The notes under the pieces: model-generated
The model's input: the letters and a program-made list of their open reading frames with translations, nothing else
Database searches by the model: none
Told to the model about the DNA's origin: nothing
Made by a program: the position numbers and the translations under genes
DNA from: Devosia elaeis
GTDB taxonomy: Bacteria; Pseudomonadota; Alphaproteobacteria; Rhizobiales; Devosiaceae
NCBI RefSeq assembly: GCF_001650025.1
Contig: NZ_LVVY01000064.1
Location: 1 to 64,000 of the forward strand
Direction: 5' to 3'
DNA: 64,000 nt
Shown: positions 30,009-38,229 of the stretch, in pieces
How the letters are laid out: every line of letters starts with the position of its first letter
How positions within the stretch are numbered: position 1 is the first letter of the stretch

Positions 30009-31040
30009 ATGCCCAATCGTACGCCGCATGTTCTTTATATCGACGACGATCCGGGACTCATCCGCCTGGTGGACAAGGCCATGCAGCGGCGCGGCTATCG
30101 GTTCAGCCAGGCCAGCGACGCCGAAACCGGCCTCAGGATCATCGGCAATGGTGACGTCGATGTCGTGGCGCTCGACCATTACCTGCCCACCGGCACCGGC
30201 CTCGACCTGCTCCAGGCGCTCGACGGCATGGAGAACAAGCCGGCCATCGTCTATGTGACCGGCTCGGCCGACATGGCCATCGCCGTGGGCGCGCTCAAGG
30301 CCGGCGCCACCGATTTCGTGCCCAAATCCGGCGCCGAGGAGTTCATGGAACTGCTCCTGGCCGCCATCGACCAGGCCATCGCCCATGTGCGCCTGTCGCG
30401 CGCCAAGGCGGCCGCGGAACGCGAAATGCAGGAAGCGCGCGAGCGCGCCGAAATGCTGCTGGGCGAGGTCAATCACCGGGTGGCCAATTCGCTCGCCATG
30501 GTCGCGGCGCTTGTGGGCCTGCAGGCCAATGCCGTCGAAGACCTCGAGGCCAAGCGCGCCCTGAGCGAGACCCAGGCCCGCATCCAGGCCATTGCCGGCG
30601 TCCACCGCCATCTCTACACCTCCGACGATACCCGCTGGGTGCAGATCGCCGATTATCTCAACGGGCTGATCGGCGAACTCGAAAACACCATGCAGGCCGA
30701 AGACCGCACGCCCAGCATAAGGGTGCAGGTGGAGCGCTTCCCCATGCCCACCGAAAAGGTGGCCTCGCTGGGCGTCATCGTCACCGAACTGGTCACCAAT
30801 GCGGTCAAATATGCCTATTCCGACCGCGAGCCGGGCGAAGTGCGGGTGTCGATGAGCCGCGACGGCGAAGTGGTGCGGCTGGTGGTCGAGGACGACGGCA
30901 TCGGCTGGACCGGCACCGGCAAGCCACAGGGCACCGGCCTGGGCAGCCGCATCGTGCGCGCCATGGCCCACAGCCTGGACGCCGACGTCGCCTATGGCGA
31001 AGGCCCGGGCACCAAGGTGCTGGTGACGTTCAGCGCGTGA
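30009..31040 (+). CDS. receiver-HisKA_2 hybrid histidine kinase
   Basis: A soluble, 343-residue protein with an N-terminal receiver (Asp56 in VALDHYLPTGTG, Lys106 in FVPKSG), a coiled linker, and a HisKA_2/HWE-type kinase core (His156 in LLGEVNHRVANSLAMV). The HATPase part follows (VTELVTNAVKYAY, VEDDGIGW, GTGLGSRIV). Kinases with a regulatory N-terminal receiver are common in alphaproteobacteria. With the upstream CHASE3 kinase and single receiver it makes a probable phosphorelay: the receiver here may be charged by the first kinase and control this kinase core. The final target is not encoded here. Confidence 0.92.
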   Translation: MPNRTPHVLYIDDDPGLIRLVDKAMQRRGYRFSQASDAETGLRIIGNGDVDVVALDHYLPTGTGLDLLQALDGMENKPAIVYVTGSADMAIAVGALKAGATDFVPKSGAEEFMELLLAAIDQAIAHVRLSRAKAAAEREMQEARERAEMLLGEVNHRVANSLAMVAALVGLQANAVEDLEAKRALSETQARIQAIAGVHRHLYTSDDTRWVQIADYLNGLIGELENTMQAEDRTPSIRVQVERFPMPTEKVASLGVIVTELVTNAVKYAYSDREPGEVRVSMSRDGEVVRLVVEDDGIGWTGTGKPQGTGLGSRIVRAMAHSLDADVAYGEGPGTKVLVTFSA

Positions 31041-31068
31041 GGGGAGCTGACTGTTCCTCACTCGTTCG

Positions 31069-31200
31069 TCACCCTCGGGCTTGACCCGAGGGTTCTGGCC
31101 TTGCGCGGCTGAGGGACCGTGCTCCGGTCTTGCCAATCACGTCAGATGCAATCGCCAGGTAAGAGCCCTCGGGTCAAGCCCGAGGATGACGAACGGTGGG
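31069..31200. repeat. palindromic element, CCCTCGGG/CCCGAGGG family (two modules)
   Basis: CCCTCGGGCTTGACCCGAGGG at 31073-31093 and an inverted module CCCTCGGGTCAAGCCCGAGG at 31166-31185 bracket about 70 bp. It is the same family as 13396-13490, 46341-46420 and 50148-50187. The rest of the 299-bp gap between two convergent operons (31041-31339) holds only the terminator at 31290-31322. Confidence 0.8.
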
Positions 31201-31289
31201 TGTGGCTGGTCAGGGGTGACGAGTGGTGGGTTTGGCTGGTCGAGAGACGGTGGGGCTGGCCGCACCTATGCCGGATGAGCGCCGCGTTT

Positions 31290-31322
31290 CAAAACAAAAC
31301 GGCCGGGAAATCCCCGGCCGTT
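31290..31322 (-). terminator. intrinsic terminator of the spermidine operon
   Basis: A 10-bp stem (31298-31307 with 31313-31322) is followed on the minus strand by TTTTGTTTT. It ends the two-gene minus-strand operon whose last stop codon is at 31340. Confidence 0.85.
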
Positions 31323-31339
31323 CGTGCATGTCGCCGATG

Positions 31340-32626
31340 TCAGGCGCCGCGGACCTGGGCGGTCTGGCGGCGGTCTTCGCGGAATTCGGCAGGATCGAAT
31401 TCCCGGTCGCCTTGGGCGTCCCGCACCCGGGTCGGCAGGCCGATCTTGCCCAGGAGCTCGATGAAGGGCACCGGAGGCAATTCCTCGACATTGGCCATGT
31501 GGTGGCAATCCCAATCGCCTTTGGCGATCAGCATGGCCGCGGCGATGGCGGGCACGCCGGCCGTATAGGAGATGGCCTGGCTGTTGGTTTCGGCGAAGGC
31601 GTCTTCATGATCGCTGATATTGTAGACCAGCAATTCGGTCTCGACCCCGTCGCGGACGCCCTTCACCAGGTCGCCGATAAAGGTCTTGCCGGAATAATCC
31701 GGCGCCAGCGACATCGGATCGGGCAGCACGGCCTTGACCACCTTGAGCGGCACGACTTCGAGCCCCTCGGCGGTAAGAACCGGCTTTTCCGACAGCAGGC
31801 CGAGATTGTTCAGCACGGTGAAGACGTTGATGTAATGCTCGCCGAACCCCATCCAGAAGCGGATATCGGGCACATCGAGATTGGCCGAGAGCGAATGCAC
31901 CTCGTCATGGCCGGTGAGGTAGGTGGTATGGGTGCCCACCACCGGCAGGTCGTCGGTGCGCTTGACCTCGAACATCTTGTTGGCCTGCCACTGGCTCTCC
32001 TGCCAGCTCCAAACCGTGCCGGTGAATTCCCGGAAATTGATCTCCGGATCGAAATTGGTAGCGAAATAGCGGCCATGGCTGCCCGCATTGACATCGATGA
32101 TATCGATGCTGTCCACGCGGTCGAAATAGGCATTGGCGGCCAGGGCGGCATAGGCATTGACCACGCCCGGATCGAAGCCGGCGCCGAGCACGGCGGTCAC
32201 GCCCTTGCGTTCGCATTCCTCTCGGTGCTTCCACTCGTAATTGCCGTACCAGGGCGGCGTCTCGCACACCTTGGTGGGGTCTTCGTGGATGGCCGTGTCG
32301 ATATAGGCAACGCCCATATCCATGCAGGCGCGCAGCACGCTCATGTTGAGGAAGGCCGAACCGGCATTGAGGACGATCTGGCTCTTGGTCTGCCGGATCA
32401 GGGCCTTGGTGGCCTCGATATCCATGGCATCGAGATGATGGGCGGCCAGAATGCCCGGGCGCTTCAGCGCCTTTTTGTCGAGTATGCCGCCAATTATGGC
32501 CTCGCATTTCGACAGCGTGCGGGAGGCAATATGAATGTCTCCAAGCACATCGTTGTGCATTGCTGCCTTAAACGCAGCGACTTGCGCGACACCTCCGGCG
32601 CCGATGATCAACAGATTCTTTTTCAA
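31340..32626 (-). CDS. carboxy(nor)spermidine synthase (saccharopine dehydrogenase family)
   Basis: A 428-residue NADPH-dependent enzyme that condenses L-aspartate semialdehyde with putrescine (or diaminopropane) to form carboxyspermidine or carboxynorspermidine. The N-terminal Rossmann motif is LLIIGAGGVAQVAAFKAA; further family features are NAGSAFLNMSVLRACMDMG, YIDTAIHEDP and GAGFDPGVVNAYAA. The next gene upstream is the matching decarboxylase, so the pair forms the non-SAM spermidine route known in many Hyphomicrobiales. The 45-bp spacing indicates cotranscription, and a terminator follows. Confidence 0.92.
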   Translation of the reverse strand: MKKNLLIIGAGGVAQVAAFKAAMHNDVLGDIHIASRTLSKCEAIIGGILDKKALKRPGILAAHHLDAMDIEATKALIRQTKSQIVLNAGSAFLNMSVLRACMDMGVAYIDTAIHEDPTKVCETPPWYGNYEWKHREECERKGVTAVLGAGFDPGVVNAYAALAANAYFDRVDSIDIIDVNAGSHGRYFATNFDPEINFREFTGTVWSWQESQWQANKMFEVKRTDDLPVVGTHTTYLTGHDEVHSLSANLDVPDIRFWMGFGEHYINVFTVLNNLGLLSEKPVLTAEGLEVVPLKVVKAVLPDPMSLAPDYSGKTFIGDLVKGVRDGVETELLVYNISDHEDAFAETNSQAISYTAGVPAIAAAMLIAKGDWDCHHMANVEELPPVPFIELLGKIGLPTRVRDAQGDREFDPAEFREDRRQTAQVRGA

Positions 32627-32671
32627 TTGGCACGAAACACCTTTTTGCGGGTGGACGATATCAGCCTGTCC

Positions 32672-33772
32672 TCAGGACAGACTGGCGACATAGTCGGCAT
32701 AATCGAACGATTTCACAAGATCGATTGCGCCATTTTTCCTGCGGATGGCTATAGCGGGCATTGCCACGCCGTTGAACCAGTTTTTCTTCACCATGGTGTA
32801 TCCCCCCGCATTGAGCAGCGAAATCCGGTCCCCCACGGCCAGCGGGGCGGGGAAATCGAACTCCCCGAACACATCGCCGGCCAGGCAGGATTTGCCGGCG
32901 ATCACATAGTGGTGAGGCCCGGAATCGGGCGCCAGTGACGCGCTCTCGCGATAGACGAGCAGATCCAGCATATGGGCCTCGACGGCACTGTCGACAATGG
33001 CCACGGCCTTCTCGTTTTCCACAATATCAAGCACCGAGACTTCCAGTGTGGTCGTATTGGTGACGATGGCATCACCCGGCTCGAGATAGACCTGCAGCGA
33101 GAACTTTTCGGCAAAGGCCCTGAGGCGCGCGGCCAGGGCGTCCAGCGCATAATTCTCGCCGGTGAAATGGATGCCGCCGCCGAAGCTGATCCAGTCAATG
33201 CGCTCGAAGAAGGAGCCCAGCCTGGCCTCGAAGGCATCGAGCAAGGCGGCGAAGGACTCGAAGGAATCGTTTTCGCAATTGCAGTGGATCATGAAGCCGC
33301 TGACGCGATCCATGGCCTGTTCCACCCGCGCCAGGTCCCATTCGCCCAGCCGGCTGAAGGGACGCGCCGGATCGGCGATGTCGAAATGGGAATGGCTGAC
33401 GCCCGGATTGACGCGAATGCCGATGGGCAGGTGCTTTGCCTTGTCGCCGAAGCGGTCGAGCTGGTTCAGCGAATTGAAGATGATCTTGTCGGCATAGGAG
33501 ATCGCCTCGTCGATTTCCCCATCCGACCAGGCCACCGAATAGGCATGGGTCTCGCCGCCGAACTTTTCCCGGCCCAGGCGCACTTCGTTGAGCGAGGAAG
33601 AGGTGGAGCCATCCATGTGCGGCGCGATCTGGGCGAAGGTCGACCAGGTCGCGAAGGCCTTGAGCGCCATGACGCATTTGGCCCCGGACAAGGCGCGCAG
33701 CCGGTCCACCTTGGCCAGATTGCGGTCCAGCGCGGTTTCGTCGACAAGGTAATAGGGGGTAGCCAGGGGCAT
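32672..33772 (-). CDS. nspC: carboxy(nor)spermidine decarboxylase
   Basis: A 366-residue PLP enzyme of the alanine racemase/ornithine decarboxylase fold that decarboxylates carboxyspermidine to spermidine. The start is the ATG at 33772 (MPLATPYYLVDETAL); the open frame continues upstream without family features. The PLP lysine is Lys38 (MALKAFATWS). Other marks are IRVNPGVSHSHFDIADP, HCNCENDSFESF, SFGGGIHFTGENY, YLEPGDAIV and GKSCLAGDVFGEF. It is the first gene of the operon with the synthase. The gene symbol is the general family name; the substrate in this organism is more likely carboxyspermidine, by analogy to Agrobacterium. Confidence 0.93.
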   Translation of the reverse strand: MPLATPYYLVDETALDRNLAKVDRLRALSGAKCVMALKAFATWSTFAQIAPHMDGSTSSSLNEVRLGREKFGGETHAYSVAWSDGEIDEAISYADKIIFNSLNQLDRFGDKAKHLPIGIRVNPGVSHSHFDIADPARPFSRLGEWDLARVEQAMDRVSGFMIHCNCENDSFESFAALLDAFEARLGSFFERIDWISFGGGIHFTGENYALDALAARLRAFAEKFSLQVYLEPGDAIVTNTTTLEVSVLDIVENEKAVAIVDSAVEAHMLDLLVYRESASLAPDSGPHHYVIAGKSCLAGDVFGEFDFPAPLAVGDRISLLNAGGYTMVKKNWFNGVAMPAIAIRRKNGAIDLVKSFDYADYVASLS

Positions 33773-34129
33773 CGCGCCGCAACTCCAACAAGCGTGTGCC
33801 CGCCGGATTGCACGGCGGAAGGAAGGGCGACGGTGTACCGGGCGCGGCGCGGCTTCGCAAGAGTTGAGGCCGAATATCACCTATGCCGCGGGGCTTTGCC
33901 ACCAGGTCATTTCACCATCGAACTGAAACGATTGTCCCATCATCGTCACCACCGGGCCATCCTTGGGCTTGACCCGAGGACCCGGTGGTCCATGCCTGCG
34001 GCAAGATGGATTGCCGGGACAAGCCCGGCAATGACGATAAACCTTAATGAGAGCGTCTGCCATTTCAGTCGATGAAATGCTCCAGCACTCAACGCGGCGA
34101 GGCGTTGCAAAGCCTGGTGCAGGGAGTCA
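33773..34129. other. gap between nspC and rnpB
   Basis: No gene is supported. The stretch contains the promoter region of the spermidine operon (33773-33900), the composite palindromic element (33904-34082), and a short stem-rich piece that may end rnpB transcription. Confidence 0.6.
33904..34082 (+). repeat. composite palindromic element, ~180 bp (copy 1)
   Basis: This element matches the reverse complement of 39815-39994 almost base for base over about 180 bp. Each end is itself a small palindrome (TTTCACCATCGAACTGAAA at the left, TTTCAGTCGATGAAA at the right). The core carries two GC hairpins (CACCGGGCCATCCTTGG... paired with CCCGGTGG, and TTGCCGGGACAAGCCCGGCAA). It has no coding content. 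The size and defined ends suggest a MITE-like unit or a mobilised BIME. Confidence 0.85.
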
Positions 34130-34515
34130 ACGCCAGTTGACCTGTAAGCCGGGTTCTGTAGGGCCGCTTGCGCGACGTGGTGACCATTCATCTGAGGCGG
34201 CCGTTGCCGGCGCGCTCGTGCAACCAACCCGGACGACATGGCCTCGAAACAGGCTGGAGCCGAGGCTCCGCGTCATCCCTATTTGGTCTTGCTCCCGGTG
34301 GGGTTTACCGTGCGGCCTCTGTCGCCAGACGCCCGGTGCGCTCTTACCGCACCCTTTCATCCTTACTCCGGCAAGCCGGAGCGGTTTGCTTTCTGTGGCA
34401 CTTTCCCTGGGGTCGCCCCCGGCGGCTGTTAGCCGTCACCGTGTTTCGATGGAGCCCGGACTTTCCTCCGGCATGGAGTTACCTCCATGCCAGCGGCCAC
34501 CCGGTCAACTGGCCG
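34130..34515 (-). ncRNA. rnpB: RNase P RNA (type A)
   Basis: The catalytic RNA of RNase P, which matures the 5' ends of tRNAs. Read on the minus strand it contains the universal CRI segment GGAGGAAAGTCCGGGCTCC (near 34460), the ACAGAAA-type element after CCAGGGAAAGTGCCACAGAA, the ATAGGGATGA stretch, and the 3' signature ACAGAACCCGGCTTACAG (34141-34160). Helix P1 forms between GCCAGTTGACC (34503-34513) and GGTCAACTGGC (34132-34142), which sets the ends to within a few bases. The -35 box overlaps the stop codon of the upstream DjlA-like gene. Confidence 0.95.
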
Positions 34516-34518
34516 CGC

Positions 34519-34548
34519 TTATGTGCGGTAGGCGCAAGCCGCCGTCAA
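34519..34548 (-). promoter_or_regulatory. candidate rnpB promoter
   Basis: On the minus strand TTGACG (34548-34543) and ACATAA (34524-34519) are 18 bp apart, and the expected start point falls at about 34513-34515, where helix P1 begins. The -35 hexamer overlaps the stop codon of the DjlA-like gene. Confidence 0.5.
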
Positions 34549-35291
34549 GTGAGCAGCGGCTGCGGCCGGGGCCGGGTAATGGCCTGATAGGCGAGGTTGA
34601 TGGCCGACATGCGGGCCGTCGCCATGTCGATCAGGTCTTCCGGCACGCCCTTGGCGATCAGCCGGTCGGGGTGATGCTCGGCCACGAGGAGCCGGTAGAC
34701 CCGGCGCACTTCCTCGGGCGGGGCATCGTGGGACAGGCCGAGCACCGTATAGGGATCGACATCGTCATCCAGCATCACATGCTGGGACGCGATCTGCTCG
34801 AAGCGGGCCTCGTCGAAGCCGAAAATGACGCTGACCTCGCGCAGGTATTCGAGCTCGGCCTCGTGCACCAGGCCATCGGCCGTGGCGATGAAGAACAGCC
34901 CGTCGAGCACATGTTCCAGCGTTTCGGGCGTATCGGCGAAGAACCGGGCCACCTTGCGGGCATAGGCCTCGTAGCCGGCCACGTCCTGCTTGGCCAGGTT
35001 GAACAGCTTTTCCACCTGCGGTTCCTGCCCCTTGGCGATCTCCACCGTGGCGTTGAAGGCGCGCACTTCCGACGCCGTCACCGCGCCATCGGCCACCGCC
35101 ATCTTGGCCGAAAGGGCGATCAGCGCCAGGGTGAAGGCGGCGTCGCGCCCGCCGGGCAGCCAGGTATCGGGGTCCAGAATGTCGGCGACCTTGCCGGCAA
35201 GCCCGGTGCGCGCCGAGAACGAGCCGAGAAACTGCGTGAAATGCTGCCACACATCCCGGTTTTCCTCAGCCTTGCGGACGCAGCACAACAT
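34545..35291 (-). CDS. DjlA-like co-chaperone (TerB-like domain plus J domain)
   Basis: A 248-residue protein with a TerB/DjlA-like helical domain (about residues 45-165; FTLALIALSAKMAVADGAVT and FFIATADGLVHEAELEYL) and a C-terminal J domain (about 178-240; DPYTVLGL...) with the essential HPD in VAEHHPDRL. J proteins stimulate the ATPase of DnaK. Unlike E. coli DjlA it shows no N-terminal membrane helix. GGAGAAG stands 7 nt before the ATG at 35291. It is directly upstream of rnpB on the same strand. Confidence 0.88.
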   Translation of the reverse strand: MLCCVRKAEENRDVWQHFTQFLGSFSARTGLAGKVADILDPDTWLPGGRDAAFTLALIALSAKMAVADGAVTASEVRAFNATVEIAKGQEPQVEKLFNLAKQDVAGYEAYARKVARFFADTPETLEHVLDGLFFIATADGLVHEAELEYLREVSVIFGFDEARFEQIASQHVMLDDDVDPYTVLGLSHDAPPEEVRRVYRLLVAEHHPDRLIAKGVPEDLIDMATARMSAINLAYQAITRPRPQPLLT

Positions 35292-35373
35292 GTCGGGACT
35301 TCTCCTGCTTGGCCCTCAGACTAGCGCCTGGCACGATTGGGGTCCATGCCCCCGGCCGCATGGCCGCCCTGCC

Positions 35374-36168
35374 CTATTGGCCGAACGGATAATAATAGGT
35401 GTCGCCATAGGCGGGGGGATAAGGCCGATTGGGCCCGGAGCCGGGGCCCTGGTCGAGCCAGAACCCGCCGGCATCGTAATCGCTGGGCGGCGGACTGCCC
35501 TGCCCGCGGCGATTGGCCAGGAATTCGGAAAGCGGGCCGGATTCCCAATCCTCGAGCTCCTGGGCGGTAACGACCGGGGCCGGATTGTCGACGATCAGCG
35601 GCGGCTGGTTCACCGTCGGCTGGGGATTGATGACGGGTGCCGGCGGCCTCGAGGCCACCGAAGCGGGACGCTCGGAAACCGGGGTCGGGAAGGTGACGGT
35701 CCTGGTCGGCGAGGCGACGGGCGGCGTCACCGGCGGCTGGGTCGGGGCCGCGGGCGCAGGCTGCGGCGTCACCGCGGGAGATGGCGGGCTTGCGGCCGGA
35801 CGTGGAGCCGGAGCCGGCGTGGCGGGAGCCGGTGCGGCGGGCGTGTCGCCATTGCTGATATAGCTCGGCAGGGGCCGGCCCGATTGCAGATAGGCATCCA
35901 CCGCATCGCCGTCCGATGTCGCGGCTGCGGCGGTGCGCACCGGCTCTTCGGCAGGCGGCGGCGCCTCGGCCTCGGCGGCGGGGGCAGGAGCGGCCGGCTC
36001 CGGGCGCTCGGCCGCGGCTTCCTCGGGCTCTTCCTGCACCACGGCCACTTGCGGCTCGGGCGCGGAGGCGAATTGCCTGGCGATCAGGTCGGCCGTGGGA
36101 ATGGCCACGATCAACGCGGCCCCGGCCCAGGCCAGTCCATTGGTGATGCGGCGACGATCGAATTGCAT
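35374..36168 (-). CDS. proline/alanine-rich membrane-anchored protein (unrecognised)
   Basis: I do not recognise this family. With the ATG at 36168 (MQFDRRRITNGLAW) it has 264 residues: a short basic N-terminus, one membrane helix (about residues 11-30), then a low-complexity region rich in Pro, Ala and Glu (about 38-205), and a C-terminal part ending in Pro, Gly and Tyr (PYPPAYGDTYYYPFGQ). No catalytic motif is visible. The overall build is that of periplasm-spanning or cell-envelope proteins with a flexible spacer. A strong hairpin stands between it and metF. Codon use is that of a normal GC-rich gene, and the frame is clean across the whole length. Confidence 0.65.
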   Translation of the reverse strand: MQFDRRRITNGLAWAGAALIVAIPTADLIARQFASAPEPQVAVVQEEPEEAAAERPEPAAPAPAAEAEAPPPAEEPVRTAAAATSDGDAVDAYLQSGRPLPSYISNGDTPAAPAPATPAPAPRPAASPPSPAVTPQPAPAAPTQPPVTPPVASPTRTVTFPTPVSERPASVASRPPAPVINPQPTVNQPPLIVDNPAPVVTAQELEDWESGPLSEFLANRRGQGSPPPSDYDAGGFWLDQGPGSGPNRPYPPAYGDTYYYPFGQ

Positions 36169-36236
36169 AGGCTTGGTTCCGAAGGCATGTGCCCTTTTGG
36201 GGCGAACATGCCCCTGTTCATGGCCAGAATATGGAA

Positions 36237-36267
36237 AGGCGCGCGGCAAATATCGCGCCGCGCGCCT
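36237..36267 (-). terminator. probable terminator downstream of metF
   Basis: An 11-bp perfect stem (36237-36247 with 36257-36267) is followed on the minus strand by a short TTTCC tract. It lies 25 bp after the metF stop codon. The T-run is short, so termination may be partial. Confidence 0.6.
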
Positions 36268-36291
36268 GAACTGGCGATGAACGGGACGCCT

Positions 36292-37185
36292 TCAGGGCCG
36301 CCGGCCGAGCAGCCGCGCCAGCGCCAGAACCAGGTTCGAGCGGTTGAGCGTATAGAAGTGGAACTCGGTCACGCCCTCGTCGAGCAGCTCGGTCACCTGC
36401 TCGGCGGCGACCGCCGCGGCCACCAGCGCATGGGTCTCCGGATCGTCCTCAAGTCCTTCGAAACGCTCGGCAAGCCAGGCCGGGATGGAGGCGCCGCAGC
36501 GGGCGGCGAAGCCCGAAATCTGCTTGAAGGAATGGATCGGCTGAATGCCCGGCACGATGGGCGCCGTGACCCCGGCCCGGCGCGCCCGCTCGAGATAGCG
36601 CAGGTAATCGGCATTGCTGAAGAACATCTGCGTGATGGCCCGGTCGGCCCCGGCATCGAGCTTGCGCTTCAAATTATCGATATCGGCATCCCAATCGGCG
36701 CTCTGGGGGTGTTTTTCGGGATAGGCGGCGACGGAAATGTCGAAATCGCCGATCCTGCGGATGCCCGCCACGAGATCGGCGGCATTCTGATAGCCCTCGG
36801 GATGAGGCGTGAAGGGCTGGCCGACGCCTTCCGGCGGATCGCCGCGCAGGGCCACGATGCGGGACACCCCGGCGGCCTGATAGCCCCGCACGACCTCATC
36901 GACTTCATCGCGGGTGGCGCCCACGCAGGTGAGATGGGCCGCGGCCGGCACGCCGGTATCGGACTTGATGCGGCTCACCATGCGCAGCGTGCGCTCGCGC
37001 GTGGAGCCGCCCGCGCCATAGGTGACGGAGACGAAACGCGGATGCAAAGGCGCCAGCTTCTGGATGCTCTCCCAGAAGCGCTCTTCCATCGCGTCGGTCT
37101 TGGGCGGGAAGAATTCGAAGGAAAGCTGCAGGTCCGGGCGCTGGCCGGCGGTCAGTCGGCTGGCGCGGAGATTGTCGTCGAGCAT
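36292..37185 (-). CDS. metF: 5,10-methylenetetrahydrofolate reductase MetF
   Basis: MetF is a flavoenzyme that reduces methylene-THF to methyl-THF for methionine synthesis. The 297-residue TIM-barrel protein has LSFEFFPPKTDAMEERFW at the N-terminus (catalytic Glu in FEFFPPK), VTYGAGGSTRERTL, HLTCVGATRDEV, IVALRGDPP and ADRAITQMFFSN. It starts 6 bp after the ArsR-methyltransferase gene and is probably controlled by the palindromic operator upstream of that gene. Confidence 0.97.
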   Translation of the reverse strand: MLDDNLRASRLTAGQRPDLQLSFEFFPPKTDAMEERFWESIQKLAPLHPRFVSVTYGAGGSTRERTLRMVSRIKSDTGVPAAAHLTCVGATRDEVDEVVRGYQAAGVSRIVALRGDPPEGVGQPFTPHPEGYQNAADLVAGIRRIGDFDISVAAYPEKHPQSADWDADIDNLKRKLDAGADRAITQMFFSNADYLRYLERARRAGVTAPIVPGIQPIHSFKQISGFAARCGASIPAWLAERFEGLEDDPETHALVAAAVAAEQVTELLDEGVTEFHFYTLNRSNLVLALARLLGRRP

Positions 37186-37191
37186 AATGGT

Positions 37192-38151
37192 CTAGTCCGT
37201 TCTGTTGCGGTCGCCGAGGTGCCAGAGGCAGACCGTCAGGCCGCGATCCTTGGTATCGCTGGGAAATTCGCGCATGGCGAGCACGTCGAGCCCCGCCAGA
37301 GCGGCCCAGCCATTCATCTGCTTCGGCGACAGGCCGAGCCGCCGATGGGCATGCTCGCTGCGCAGGAATTCGAGGTCGTGCGGCGCGAAATCCACGATGA
37401 GGATTTCCCCGCCCGGCTTGAGCAGGCGTCGCGCCTGCGCCAGCATCCGGCCCGGATCGTCGAAATAATGCAGCACCTGGTGGATGACGATGACATCGGC
37501 CGGCCCGATGGCGGGGTCCAGCGCGCCGATATCGCCCAGGCGCACCTGGGCATGCGTCAGGCCGGACGCGGCGAGGCGCGAGCGCGCCACGGCCAGCATT
37601 TCGCGGCTGGAATCGATGCCGATCCCGTGCTTGTAGGCCGGCGCCAGCACTTCCAGCATGCGGCCGGTGCCGGTGCCCAGATCGACCAGGAAATCGACGC
37701 TGCGCCCGCCCAGCTCGGCCAGGATGGCCGCTTCCACCGCCGCTTCGGGCACGTGCAGGGTTTTCAGCAGATCCCAGCTTTCGGCCACCTTGGCGAAATA
37801 ATCGCCCGCCAAGGCCTGCTGCGCCGCCCGCGCCTCGGCCTGGCGGGCCTTGTCGCGGCGGCGCTCGGGATCGGCCGGATCGACCCGCGCCGTCAGCCAG
37901 CGCGCCAGATCGGCCCCCTGCCCGTTCGGCGCCAGCCGGTAATAGGCCCATGCGCCCTCGGCATGCCGCTCCACCAGGCCCGCATCGGCCAGGAGCTTGA
38001 GATGGCGCGAGACGCGCGGCTGGCTCTGGTCCAGAATTTCGGTGAGATCCTTGACCGAGTGATCCCCATCGGCCAGAAGCGCGAGCAGGCGCAGGCGCGT
38101 GCTTTCGCCCGCTGCCTTCAACACCCCGACAAGTTTGTTCAAACCGCCCAT
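37192..38151 (-). CDS. ArsR-family regulator fused to a SAM-dependent methyltransferase
   Basis: A 319-residue two-domain protein. Residues 1-90 are an ArsR-type winged helix (ESTRLRLLALLADGDHSVKDL, recognition helix QSQPRVSRHLKLLADAGLV). Residues 140-310 are a class I methyltransferase (VDLGTGTGRMLEVLAP, then VIVIHQVLHYFDDPGRMLAQ). I placed the start at the ATG at 38151. The frame stays open upstream only because it crosses a palindromic repeat. ArsR-methyltransferase fusions next to metF or metH are known in alphaproteobacteria and, by analogy to SahR-type regulators, may sense SAM or SAH and control the methionine cycle. A perfect 20-bp palindrome stands 11 bp upstream, which implies autoregulation. 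Confidence 0.9.
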   Translation of the reverse strand: MGGLNKLVGVLKAAGESTRLRLLALLADGDHSVKDLTEILDQSQPRVSRHLKLLADAGLVERHAEGAWAYYRLAPNGQGADLARWLTARVDPADPERRRDKARQAEARAAQQALAGDYFAKVAESWDLLKTLHVPEAAVEAAILAELGGRSVDFLVDLGTGTGRMLEVLAPAYKHGIGIDSSREMLAVARSRLAASGLTHAQVRLGDIGALDPAIGPADVIVIHQVLHYFDDPGRMLAQARRLLKPGGEILIVDFAPHDLEFLRSEHAHRRLGLSPKQMNGWAALAGLDVLAMREFPSDTKDRGLTVCLWHLGDRNRTD

Positions 38152-38162
38152 CGCGCCCTCGG

Positions 38163-38182
38163 ATATAAAGATATCTTTATAT
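38163..38182. promoter_or_regulatory. operator: perfect 20-bp palindrome before the ArsR-metF operon
   Basis: ATATAAAGATATCTTTATAT is a perfect inverted repeat, AT-only apart from one G-C pair per half, in a GC-rich genome. It lies 11 bp before the start codon of an ArsR-family gene, which is the position expected for an autoregulatory operator that blocks RNA polymerase or ribosome access. Confidence 0.8.
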
Positions 38183-38229
38183 GCAATTCGCGCGCGAGGT
38201 CCAGCCCGTTCTTGCGATCGGTTTAGGGG

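Noticed and set aside
34990-38226. Plus-strand open frame of 1078 codons
   Set aside because: It is antisense to the DjlA-like, proline-rich, metF and ArsR-methyltransferase genes, and low-complexity in translation.
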